The notes under the pieces: model-generated
The model's database searches: none
What the model saw: the letters and a program-made list of their open reading frames with translations, nothing else
What the model was told of the DNA's origin: nothing
Part shown: in pieces, positions 54,238-63,335 of the stretch
Numbering within the stretch: the stretch's first letter is position 1
How the letters are laid out: every line of letters starts with the position of its first letter
Translations under genes and position numbers: made by a program
Source: Streptomyces pactum
Lineage (GTDB): Bacteria > Actinomycetota > Actinomycetes > Streptomycetales > Streptomycetaceae
DNA length: 64,000 nucleotides
Direction: 5' to 3'
NCBI RefSeq assembly: GCF_002005225.1
Contig: NZ_CP019724.1
Coordinates: 6,527,501 to 6,591,500, forward strand

Positions 54238-55476
54238 TCAGACGGAGGTGGTGGCCGAGGAGGCCTTGGAGCCGGACCCGGGCCCCGGGGCGGCGGCCGC
54301 CGCCAGGTCCTCGGTCACGCCCGTCGGGGGCGGGGAGACGGCGGCCATGGCCGTGGTCACCACACCGGACGGCTCGGGCTCGTCGACGACGTTGTTGTGG
54401 TCGACGACCTCGCGCCGGGAGAGCTTCCAGATGGCGGCGCTGGAGGCGACCAGGAAGACCGCGACGAGGGCGGTGCCCCAGTCGCCCAGGCCGCACACCC
54501 ACTCGGCGAGCGCGGCGACCAGGGCCGCGGCCGGCAGGGTCAGGCCCCAGGCGACGAACATCCGGGTGGCCGTGGACCAGCGCACCACGCCGCCCTTGCG
54601 GCCGAGGCCCGCGCCCATCACCGCGCCGGAGACCGAGTGCGTGGTGGAGAGGGAGAAGCCGAGGTGGGAGGAGGCGAGGATGACCGTGGCGGCGCTGGTC
54701 TGGGCGGCGAAGCCCTGCTGCGGCTGGAGGTCGGTCAGGCCCTTGCCCATGGTGCGGATGATGCGCCAGCCGCCGAGGTAGGTGCCGAGGGCGATGGCGA
54801 TGCCCGCGGACAGGATGACCCACATGGGCGGGTCGGAGTCGGGGGCGAGGGCGCCGCCGGCGATCAGGGCGAGGGTGATGATGCCCATCGTCTTCTGGGC
54901 GTCGTTGGTGCCGTGGGCCAGCGAGACCAGGCCGGCGGAGGCGATCTGCCCGGCGCGGTAGCCCTTCGCGGCGGCCTTGCCGTCGGCCTTGCGGCCGAGC
55001 TTGTACGTCAGCCGTGCGCCGAGCAGCGCCGCGACGCCCGCGACGAGCGGGGCGGCGATCGCCGGGATCAGCACCTTGGTGACGAGGGCGTCGCCGTTGA
55101 CCGCGCCGACGCCCGCCGAAGCGACCGCGGCACCGATCAGGCCGCCCATGAGGGCGTGCGAGGAGCTGGACGGGAGGCCGACCAGCCAGGTCAGCAGGTT
55201 CCAGAGGATCGCGCCGACCAGTGCGGCGAAGATGACCTCGGGACGGATGCCGGTCTCGTCGACGAGACCCTTGGAGATCGTGTTGGCGACCTCCACCGAG
55301 AGGAAGGCGCCGACAAGGTTGAGGACGGCGGACATCGCCACCGCCACCTTGGGCTTGAGCGCACCGGTCGAAATGGTCGTTGCCATCGCGTTCGCGGTGT
55401 CGTGGAAACCGTTCGTGAAATCGAACGCGAGTGCGGTTACTACCACAATCGCGAGGATCAGCGAGAAGCTTTCCAT
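54238..55476 (-). CDS. pit: Inorganic phosphate transporter, PiT family
   Basis: This 412-aa low-affinity phosphate:cation symporter has about ten membrane helices and the two inverted family signatures: DFTNGFHDTANAMATTI (residues 19-35) and SLAHGTNDAQKTMGII (about 200-215). The Pro/Gly/Ala-rich C-terminal tail of 50 residues is cytoplasmic. A PHO-box-like direct repeat lies 48 nt upstream. In S. coelicolor a pit gene adjoins the B12 cluster, as I recall (pitH1), which fits. Confidence 0.94.
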   Translation of the reverse strand: MESFSLILAIVVVTALAFDFTNGFHDTANAMATTISTGALKPKVAVAMSAVLNLVGAFLSVEVANTISKGLVDETGIRPEVIFAALVGAILWNLLTWLVGLPSSSSHALMGGLIGAAVASAGVGAVNGDALVTKVLIPAIAAPLVAGVAALLGARLTYKLGRKADGKAAAKGYRAGQIASAGLVSLAHGTNDAQKTMGIITLALIAGGALAPDSDPPMWVILSAGIAIALGTYLGGWRIIRTMGKGLTDLQPQQGFAAQTSAATVILASSHLGFSLSTTHSVSGAVMGAGLGRKGGVVRWSTATRMFVAWGLTLPAAALVAALAEWVCGLGDWGTALVAVFLVASSAAIWKLSRREVVDHNNVVDEPEPSGVVTTAMAAVSPPPTGVTEDLAAAAAPGPGSGSKASSATTSV

Positions 55477-55523
55477 TTACCCAGGCAATCGTTCGAGGTC
55501 ATTGGCTGGACGAACGTAGGTAA

Positions 55524-55545
55524 CCAGAGTGAACGGAAGATGAAC
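55524..55545 (-). promoter_or_regulatory. PHO-box-like direct repeat upstream of pit
   Basis: On the minus strand GTTCATCTTCC is directly followed by GTTCACTCTGG, two 11-nt units starting with GTTCA, 48 nt before the pit start. A third, weaker unit (GTTACCT) follows. This is the form of PhoP-binding direct repeat units in Streptomyces. It suggests control by phosphate limitation. Confidence 0.6.
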
Positions 55546-55693
55546 TGGGCAGGGCGCCACGGTGACCGGAACCGGTGCCGCCGCCTCCCTCTGTGTGCCC
55601 GGCCCGATGCTCTCCGGAGACGTGCCTGGCAGGATCGTCGCGAGGCCGGCCGACGGCGGGACGTGAGGGTGTGGAACTGCCCGAGGGGAGACG

Positions 55694-56374
55694 GTGACTG
55701 TGACGTATTCGTGGGTCGGACCGGTGGCCGGCGCCGACGAGGAGGGGGCCTGGGAGGCACTCGTCGCGACGGCTCGCCGGACGGTGGCGGAGGGGCTGGT
55801 GGTCGGCACCTCCGGCAACGTCTCGGTGCGGGTGGGCGACACGGTGCTGGTCACCCCTTCGGGTGTGCCCTACGACCGTCTGGCCCCGGGTGACATCACC
55901 GGCGTCGACCTCGACGGACGGCAGGTGATCGGCCGGCTGGTGCCCACCAGCGAGCTGCCCATGCACCTCGCCGTGTACCGCGCCACCGACGCCCGCGCCG
56001 TCGTCCACACCCACGCCGTGCACGCGACGGCGGTCTCGCTCCTGGTCCCCGAACTGCCGCCGGTCCACTACATGACCGCCGCCCTCGGCGGCCCCGTCCG
56101 GGTCGCCCCCTACGCGGCCTACGGCACCGACGAACTGGCCCGCAACATGCTCGACGCCCTCACCGGCCGCACCGGCTGCCTCCTCCAGAACCACGGCACG
56201 ATCACCTACGGCGCATCCCTCGACCAGGCCTACGACCGCACCGCCCAACTGGAGTGGATGTCCCGCCTCTGGCTGACGGCCGCCTCGGTCCCGGGCCGCA
56301 CACCGTCCCTGCTGACGGCCGACCAGTTGGCAGCGGTGACGGAACGGCTCCGGGGGTACGGGCAGCGGCCCTGA
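55694..56374 (+). CDS. Class II aldolase/adducin-family protein
   Basis: This 226-aa protein resembles fuculose-phosphate aldolase. GTSGNVSVRVGD (about residues 38-49) binds the substrate phosphate, the acid/base Glu lies in TSELPMHLAVY (about residue 90), and zinc His residues are in VVHTHAVHA and the QNHG segment (about residue 190). It cleaves or isomerises phosphorylated sugars. GTG 55694 has GAGGGGA 5 nt upstream; a GTG two codons later is the alternative. It is divergent from the pit gene and the neighbours give no pathway. Confidence 0.88.
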   Translation: MTVTYSWVGPVAGADEEGAWEALVATARRTVAEGLVVGTSGNVSVRVGDTVLVTPSGVPYDRLAPGDITGVDLDGRQVIGRLVPTSELPMHLAVYRATDARAVVHTHAVHATAVSLLVPELPPVHYMTAALGGPVRVAPYAAYGTDELARNMLDALTGRTGCLLQNHGTITYGASLDQAYDRTAQLEWMSRLWLTAASVPGRTPSLLTADQLAAVTERLRGYGQRP

Positions 56375-56469
56375 GGAACGGCTGCCCACCGGGCCGGGGA
56401 CTCGTGGCGTCCCGGGTCTTCGGGGCCTTCGGGGCTTTCGGGGCCTTCAGGGCCTCCGGGGCTTTCGGG

Positions 56470-56613
56470 ATCTCCGGGATCTCCGGGATCTCCGGGATCT
56501 CCGGGATCTCCGGGATCTCCGGGATCTCCGGGATCTCCGGGATCTCCGGGATCTCCGGGATCTCCGGGATCTCCGGGATCTCCGGGATCTCCGGGATCTC
56601 CGGGATCTCCGGG
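56470..56613. repeat. Sixteen 9-bp repeats (ATCTCCGGG), each with a GATC
   Basis: Sixteen perfect head-to-tail copies of ATCTCCGGG run from 56470 to 56613, and another occurs at 56632. Each junction reads GGGATCTCC, so GATC recurs every 9 bp. Because 9 is a multiple of three, both strands stay open (Gly-Ile-Ser one way, Glu-Ile-Pro the other), creating long shadow frames. I see no start or ribosome site suggesting real translation. Confidence 0.95.
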
Positions 56614-57063
56614 GCTTTCGGCGCCTCCGGGATCTCCGGGGGCGCCCGGTGCCGGGTGCTGGACCTGTGCCCGCGGGTTTTGTGCCGTCGGGGCTCGGGG
56701 CTCGGGGCTCGGGGCTCGGGGGTGCCGGTGCGGCTCGAGCCGTGGGCGCGGGGTGCGTGGGCGCGGGGTGCGTGGGCGCGGGGTGCGTGGGCGCGGCGCG
56801 CCGGGAGTCCGGCGTGCCCGTGCCGTCGGCGTCCTGGCCGACGGGGGCCGGGTCCGGCAGCGCGTCCCCGCGCCACCGGCGCCCCGGACGGCGGAAGCCG
56901 GCCGAAGCCGCGGTCGGCTTCGGCGCGTACCGCGCCGCTTCGGGGGTACCGGCAGCGGGACCGACTCATGGCTCCGGGCCCCGACCGGACGGCCGGCGGG
57001 GGCTCGTCACTCCCCGCCGATCGCCCACTGGCCGCCCGAGGACTCCACCAGGAGACTGGCCCC
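56614..57063. other. Gene-free low-complexity region before the hydrolase
   Basis: This stretch holds four 7-bp GGGGCTC units (56690-56717), three 15-bp GTGGGCGCGGGGTGC units (56742-56786), and GC-rich unique sequence with GGCTTCGGC-type imperfect repeats. No gene is supported although the plus frame is open through it. The hydrolase ribosome site (AGGAGA) lies at its right end. Confidence 0.6.
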
Positions 57064-58191
57064 ATGCGCACTGTCACAGCAACGGCCGCCGCCGTCACCG
57101 CAGCCCTGGCGGCCGGTGCAGCGAGCGTCGCCGCCGGCCGGCTCGCCAGCGACGCCGCGCTCAAGGCGGCTCCCGGCCGGCCCCTGCCCACCGAACCCCG
57201 GCTCACCGTGCACGGCACCGCCGCCGGGCAGATCACCCTCACCCGGGATCTGGCCGCACTGCGCCCCGGCCGTTACGGCCTCGCAGGCGACGGTTCGCAC
57301 GCGGTGGTCGGCCCGGTCCTCGGCACGGCCGAGCACGACGCCGACACAGTCGTCCGCCGCCTCGAACGCGTCACACACGGCACCCTCGCGGCCGGCGACC
57401 GGGCGTGGTTCACCCCGAACCTGTACGTCGGGAACCCGGGCACCGCCCTCGACCTCGAGTACGCCGACGTCGAGGTCCCCGGCGAACTCGGCCCGCTGCC
57501 CGCCTGGTTCCTGCCCGGTTCCCGCCCGACCTGGATCATCGCCGTGCACGGCCTGGGCGCCACCCGCGAACACGCCATGAACTTCATGGCACCCCTGCGC
57601 CGCCGGCACGTCCCGGTGCTCGCCCTCGCCTACCGCGGCGATGTCGGCGCCCCGCCCTCGCCGGACGGCCTGCACCACTTCGGCGAGACCGAGTGGCGCG
57701 ACCTGGACGCGGCCGTCCGCTACGCCCTGGACCACGGCGCCCGCCAGGTCGTTCTGCTCGGCTGGTCCACCGGCGCCACCATGGCCCTGCGCACCGCCGC
57801 GCTCTCCGGCGTACGCGAGCGCATCGCGGGGCTCGTGTTGGACTCCCCGGTCCTCAGTTGGGAGACCACCCTGCGCGCCCTGGCCACCGCCCGCCGCACA
57901 CCGGGCGCCCTCCTCCCGCTCGCCGTCCGCGCCGCCCAGGGCCGCGCCGGCCTGCACGCCGACAGCGACGTCCACACCGGGGGCCTCTACCGCCCGGCGG
58001 TCCCTACCCTGATCTTCCACGGCCCCGACGACGTGGTGGCCCCGTGGCGGCTCTCCCGCCGCCTCGCCGACACCCACCCGCGCCTGGTCGCCCTCCACAC
58101 GGTCGAGGGCGCCCCGCACGGCGCCATGTGGAACGCCGACCCCGACCACTACGAAGAGATCCTGCGCCGCTTCATGACCCCACTGGTGTGA
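57064..58191 (+). CDS. Alpha/beta hydrolase with signal-like N-terminus
   Basis: This 375-aa hydrolase has an Ala-rich N-terminal membrane or signal segment (residues 5-28). The fold core shows HGLGATREH near the oxyanion site (about residue 163), nucleophile GWSTGATM (about residue 237), candidate Asp in [10 protein letters not shown], and His in GAPHGAMWN. It matches the alpha/beta hydrolase superfamily of serine esterases/lipases; substrate unknown. ATG 57064 has AGGAGA upstream. The longer open frame on the left is an artefact of repeats. Confidence 0.86.
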   Translation: MRTVTATAAAVTAALAAGAASVAAGRLASDAALKAAPGRPLPTEPRLTVHGTAAGQITLTRDLAALRPGRYGLAGDGSHAVVGPVLGTAEHDADTVVRRLERVTHGTLAAGDRAWFTPNLYVGNPGTALDLEYADVEVPGELGPLPAWFLPGSRPTWIIAVHGLGATREHAMNFMAPLRRRHVPVLALAYRGDVGAPPSPDGLHHFGETEWRDLDAAVRYALDHGARQVVLLGWSTGATMALRTAALSGVRERIAGLVLDSPVLSWETTLRALATARRTPGALLPLAVRAAQGRAGLHADSDVHTGGLYRPAVPTLIFHGPDDVVAPWRLSRRLADTHPRLVALHTVEGAPHGAMWNADPDHYEEILRRFMTPLV

Positions 58192-58361
58192 CCCCCGAGC
58201 ATCCCCGGCCCACCCCCCCCCCGCTCCGGTTCCGTTTAGCGTCGTACCACTGGCCTGTTCCGATGCCCCGACGCCGTACCGGACCGGCGCGTCCACCGTC
58301 CCGGGCACCGGCCGTGGCATTCCGTTTGGGTTTTCGGACCGTCAACCGGAAGACTGCACCC

Positions 58362-59789
58362 GTGACGTCCCGTATCCCGCGCGACTCCAGGCTTCGACTC
58401 GTCCGCCCGCGACCCCTGGCCGCCGCCCCCCAAGCGATGAACCAGCGGCGACCGCGCCGCGCCGCGCCGCGACCTCCGGAGGGCACACCGGCCCGGTCGG
58501 AGCTGGCCAGAATGGCGCGCTCCGGCCTGGCCGACGCGGCCCGCGTCGCCCGCTGGGCCGACACCGCCCTGGGCCCCGGCCGCGGCAGCGCGACCGCGGA
58601 CGGCAAGGCCACCCTCTCCGACGCGACCGCCGACCAGGCGGCCCGGGAGCTGGGCCTGACCGCGGCCAAGGTCCGCGCCGACTGGGACACCGCCCGACTC
58701 GCCGGACTGGTCGAGGTGCACGGCGACAGCGCCCGCCCCGGCTGGCGGCTGCGCGCCTGGAACCGCGACGACAGCGCCGTACTGCGCGGCTGGGTCGCCC
58801 TCTTCGACGCCTGGTCGCTGGCCCACCCCGAGCCCGACGGGCAGGAGCCCGCCGCCGTGGCCGAGGTCATCTCCGCGATGCCCCAGGTGCTCTCCTTCCT
58901 CCAGTTGTCTGCCGGGCCCGTCCCGGTGGCGCAGCTCCTGGACCTGCTGGAGCAGCGCGTCACCGAACTGCGCACCGAGCGCTGCGAGGTGCCCTACGGC
59001 CCCCGTCTCGAGCCCGGCACGCCGCAGTCCCCGCCGTCCGCACCGCTCACCGACGCCGCCGCCGACACCCCGCTCGCCCCCCTCCTCGACTGGGCCCTGC
59101 ACGCCCTCGCCTCCGTCGGCGCCCTCACTTGCGGCGACGGCCACGCCACGCTCACGCCGCTCGGGAGCTGGGCGGTCTGGGTCAAGCTGGAGCAGATCTG
59201 CGTCGCCGCCCAGAGCCCGGCCGGGAACATCGAGCAGTCGGCCGAGGACATGCTCCGCGGCTGCGCCCAGCTCCGCCCGAACGCCGCCCGGGCCGAGTAC
59301 CGGGCCTGGCTCGCCGCCCGCCCCGTCGGCAGCGCCGTCGCCGAGCTGCTCGCCGGCGCCCGCGGCGAGGACGCCCTGCTGCGCGGCCTCGCCTTCGAGG
59401 CGCTGCGCGTCGTCGGTGCCCCCGCCGAGCCCGATGTCCGCGCCGTCCTCGACGAGCCGACGCTGCGGCCGTACGCCCTGCTGTGGCTGGCCGAGCACGA
59501 CGGCGCCGACCCCGAGGACGCCCACGAGGTGCTCACGCGCCAGGAGGCCACGTGGCTGTGGGTCGACACCGCGGCCGCCGTCGCCGACCACGGCGAGGCG
59601 CCACTGCTCGTCCGGCACCTGGAGTCGGCGGTGCAGGCCACCGTCCCGGCCCTGCTGGACGAGGTCCGGGCCGTCGGCCATCCCCGCACCGTGCAGGTCC
59701 TGGTCGCCCTCGCCGCGGCGCACCCCGACCCCGCCCTGGCCAAGGCCGTACGCAGGGCGGCCTTCCAGGTCCACACCGGAGGTAGCTGA
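58362..59789 (+). CDS. Unrecognised 475-aa protein, helical
   Basis: I do not recognise the family. The protein begins with an Arg/Pro-rich tail (to about residue 48). A helical region follows with ARELGLTAAKVRADWDTA, which resembles a helix-turn-helix or winged-helix segment. The C-terminal third has Ala/Leu-rich repeats (RGLAFEALRVVGAPAEPDV, VLVALAAAHPDPALA) that look like HEAT-type helices. No signal peptide or membrane segment. GTG 58362 has GGAAGA 8 nt upstream; ATG 58437 is the alternative. It is followed by a 14-bp repeat. Confidence 0.7.
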   Translation: MTSRIPRDSRLRLVRPRPLAAAPQAMNQRRPRRAAPRPPEGTPARSELARMARSGLADAARVARWADTALGPGRGSATADGKATLSDATADQAARELGLTAAKVRADWDTARLAGLVEVHGDSARPGWRLRAWNRDDSAVLRGWVALFDAWSLAHPEPDGQEPAAVAEVISAMPQVLSFLQLSAGPVPVAQLLDLLEQRVTELRTERCEVPYGPRLEPGTPQSPPSAPLTDAAADTPLAPLLDWALHALASVGALTCGDGHATLTPLGSWAVWVKLEQICVAAQSPAGNIEQSAEDMLRGCAQLRPNAARAEYRAWLAARPVGSAVAELLAGARGEDALLRGLAFEALRVVGAPAEPDVRAVLDEPTLRPYALLWLAEHDGADPEDAHEVLTRQEATWLWVDTAAAVADHGEAPLLVRHLESAVQATVPALLDEVRAVGHPRTVQVLVALAAAHPDPALAKAVRRAAFQVHTGGS

Positions 59790-59896
59790 CCACGCCGGGC
59801 ATCCGAGCCCGAGGCCCGGTCGGAGCCCCGTGCCCGGCCCCGTGCCCAGCCGCCCGTCCGGCCCCGGCTCCGGACCACCCACGCGACGTAGCCCAC

Positions 59897-60092
59897 CGCG
59901 CACGGCCCACCGCGCACGGCCTGCGGCGCACGGCCCGCCGCGCACGGCCCACCGCGCACGGCCTGCGGCGCACGGCCCACCGCGCACGGCCTGCGGCGCA
60001 CGGCCCACCGCGCACGGCCCGCCGCGCACGGCCCACCGCGCACGGCCCACCGCGCACGGCCCGCCGCGCACGGCCCACCGCGCACGGTCGGC
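59897..60092. repeat. Fourteen 14-bp tandem repeats
   Basis: The unit is about CCGCGCACGGCCCA, with GCGGCGCACGGCCTG-type variants, and CACGGC recurs every 14 bp from 59901 to 60083. It fills much of the 470-bp gap between the 475-aa gene and the convergent VOC gene. The 14-bp unit is not a multiple of three, so it is noncoding. The remaining 60093-60259 shows no gene. Confidence 0.9.
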
Positions 60093-60259
60093 CGCGAACA
60101 ACCGGACGCGTACGACCAGCCCCGACCGACCGCGGACGCTCTCCGCACGGGCGACGAGCAGGCGGTGCACAGCCCGGTGCGCCGCTCGCGGCGGTACACC
60201 GGTCCGGTGCCGCGGCGGCACACCGATCCGCCCACGGGCCGGCCGCGAACCGCCGGAGG

Positions 60260-60673
60260 CTACCCGCGGATCTCCGGCGCGTACGTCCCGAAGCTCCAGA
60301 CGTTTCCCTCCAGGTCCCGGGCCATGTAGTCCCGCGATCCGTAGTCCTGGTCCGTCGGGGGCATCAGGATCTCCGCGCCGTGTTCCACGGCCCGCCGGTG
60401 ATGGGCGTCGACGTCCGCCACCACGACGTACACCCCCGTCGGGCCGGCGTTCTTCATCGCCTCGTCGAAGCGGCTGCCCGTGCCCTTCGAACCGAGCATG
60501 ACCGCGCCGTTGCCCTGGGCCAGCTCGGCGTGGGCCACCGAGCCGTCCTCGCCCTCGTACACCGCCAGTTCCGTGAAGCCGAAGGCCTGGGTGAGCTGGC
60601 GGACCGCCGCCTTGGCATCCGCGTACAGCAGCGTCGGGTAGACGCTCGGACGCCCGCCGTCCATGCCTGCCAT
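60260..60673 (-). CDS. VOC-family protein (glyoxalase/bleomycin-resistance fold)
   Basis: This 137-aa protein has two beta-alpha-beta-beta-beta modules of the vicinal oxygen chelate fold. It begins with VYPTLLYADAKAAVRQL, has GVYVVVADVDAHHRRAVEHGAEI in the middle, and ends with YMARDLEGNVWSFGTY, where Glu/Asp positions bind metal. Its function (glyoxalase, dioxygenase or drug binding) is not evident. ATG 60673 has AAGGAG 8 nt upstream. Monocistronic. Confidence 0.85.
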   Translation of the reverse strand: MAGMDGGRPSVYPTLLYADAKAAVRQLTQAFGFTELAVYEGEDGSVAHAELAQGNGAVMLGSKGTGSRFDEAMKNAGPTGVYVVVADVDAHHRRAVEHGAEILMPPTDQDYGSRDYMARDLEGNVWSFGTYAPEIRG

Positions 60674-60876
60674 GCCGATCACTCCTTTGTGAGCCGGTAC
60701 CGGAGGAGTGGACGCCACGAAGACCGGCGAAGTCCGGAAAATCATGGAATCCAGCCCTGACGCCCAGTCTCGCACCGACCACTGACAACGCTCCTGACCC
60801 GCGTGTGCGAACACAGGACCCCCGAACAAGGGGCCGCGAACGCCGGAACCCGGGAAAAGCGGTTGCACGGCCCCGT

Positions 60877-60882
60877 TAGAAT
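60877..60882 (+). promoter_or_regulatory. Candidate -10 element for the ABC-F transcript
   Basis: TAGAAT at 60877-60882 matches the Streptomyces -10 consensus. The expected transcription start (about 60889) coincides with the ATG at 60890 of the short ORF, implying a leaderless message. No good -35 hexamer was found at 17-19 nt upstream. Confidence 0.4.
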
Positions 60883-60913
60883 GGCCCCCATGGCCATTCT
60901 CCTCGCGCATTAG
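60881..60913 (+). CDS. Possible leader peptide upstream of the ABC-F gene
   Basis: A 10-codon ORF (MAPMAILLAH, or MAILLAH from ATG 60890) lies 108 nt upstream of the ABC-F gene. It is followed closely by GGCGGG-AACG-CCCGCC, a hairpin. The arrangement recalls ribosome-mediated attenuation in front of some ABC-F resistance genes. The ORF is short and could be chance. Confidence 0.35.
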   Translation: MAPMAILLAH

Positions 60914-61021
60914 ACGGCGGGAACGCCCGCCCGTCGCCCGCCACCACTCTTTGAACGGCGCGCTGCGCGCGGCACCCCCCTCGCCGCCCATCCCGCCAAC
61001 CACCCGCCCAGGAGTCTGACC

Positions 61022-62618
<1,597 letters not shown>

Positions 62619-62620
<2 letters not shown>

Positions 62621-62686
62621 TCGAATGGATGATCCACTGGGTATGGATCATTCGACCGATCCGTGATCCACCATCTGTGTGAGATC
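62619..62686. promoter_or_regulatory. Dense GATC cluster upstream of the Gbn-like gene
   Basis: GATC occurs at 62619, 62631, 62646, 62658, 62665 and 62683, six times in 68 bp, then at 62809 and 62913 (GATCAT). At the base composition of this genome one is expected per several hundred bp. The cluster lies after the ABC-F stop and 270-340 nt upstream of the gbn-like start. It could bind the GATC-binding protein encoded there. Confidence 0.6.
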
Positions 62687-62720
62687 TCCTCATCACGAGG
62701 TGTGTCGTACATCGATTTCG

Positions 62721-62753
62721 CGGCCGGGCCCCCAGTCACCGGGGGCCCGGCCG
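62721..62753 (+). terminator. 13-bp hairpin terminator after the ABC-F gene
   Basis: CGGCCGGGCCCCC (62721-62733) pairs with its complement at 62741-62753 over a 7-nt loop, about 100 nt after the ABC-F stop. It separates that transcript from the gbn-like gene. Confidence 0.75.
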
Positions 62754-62955
62754 TTACGCCCTTCTGACCTGGAACTTCGCGGAAAAACCCGTTCGGCCGT
62801 ACGCGCACGATCCTCTGGAATCAAAGATTCCGTATGTGGGGACTCGCTCCTGTCGTCACAACCTTGTCTCATCGACCTTGCCGAATGGGTGGCCATGAAG
62901 CCCTGGAGGGGTGATCATGAGGAGACCAGAGCGCACTTCCCATGAGGAGGCACGG

Positions 62956-63177
62956 GTGGCCGAGACTCTGAAGAAGGGCAGCCGGGTAACCGGCGCCGCG
63001 CGCGACAAGCTCGCGGCAGACCTGAAGAAGAAGTACGACGCCGGTGCGAGCATCCGGGCGTTGGCCGAGGAAACCGGCCGCTCGTATGGCTTTGTGCACC
63101 GCATGCTCAGTGAGTCGGGTGTCACGCTCCGAGGGCGTGGCGGGGCTACCCGGGGCAAAAAGGCCACATCGGCCTGA
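62956..63177 (+). CDS. gbn: Small helix-turn-helix nucleoid-associated protein, Gbn-like
   Basis: This 73-aa basic protein has one helix-turn-helix (about residues 25-55: LKKKYDAGASIRALAEET, then GRSYGFVHRMLSESG). The N- and C-terminal tails are Lys/Arg/Gly-rich. GTG 62956 has AGGAGG 5 nt upstream; earlier in-frame starts at 62911 and 62917 exist. Sequence, length and place next to the ABC-F gene and an enoyl-CoA hydratase fit S. coelicolor SCO1839, which I recall as the GATC-binding nucleoid protein Gbn. The 0.3-kb upstream gap carries a GATC cluster. Confidence 0.85.
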   Translation: MAETLKKGSRVTGAARDKLAADLKKKYDAGASIRALAEETGRSYGFVHRMLSESGVTLRGRGGATRGKKATSA

Positions 63178-63215
63178 TGCTCCGGGCGGCCCCTCGACTC
63201 CGAAAGTGAAGGTGG

Positions 63216-63247
63216 CCACCCGGCCGGTCGTCCGACCGTCCGGGTGG
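63216..63247 (+). terminator. Hairpin terminator after the Gbn-like gene
   Basis: CCACCCGG (63216-63223) pairs with CCGGGTGG (63240-63247), and an inner CGGTCG/CGACCG stem closes the loop. It lies 39 nt after the stop and is followed by TTACT. It isolates the small gene as its own transcript. Confidence 0.75.
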
Positions 63248-63335
63248 TTACTGTGCAGTCACTTAGCTCTGCCGTCGTACGGCGTCGAAGCCGGCGCACG
63301 GCGGGGACGACGACCGCACCCTTCGGAGGCGCCCC

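Noticed and set aside
56254..57063. Extension of the hydrolase frame upstream through (Gly-Ile-Ser)n, and the reverse (Glu-Ile-Pro)n frame
   Set aside because: The open frames result from 9-bp repeats without stops. The hydrolase has its own ribosome site and start at 57064, and the extension overlaps the aldolase gene in another frame.
62771..62793. ECF-type promoter GGAAC...CGTT upstream of the Gbn-like gene
   Set aside because: The spacing of 14 nt is too short for the usual 16-18, so it was not listed as a promoter.
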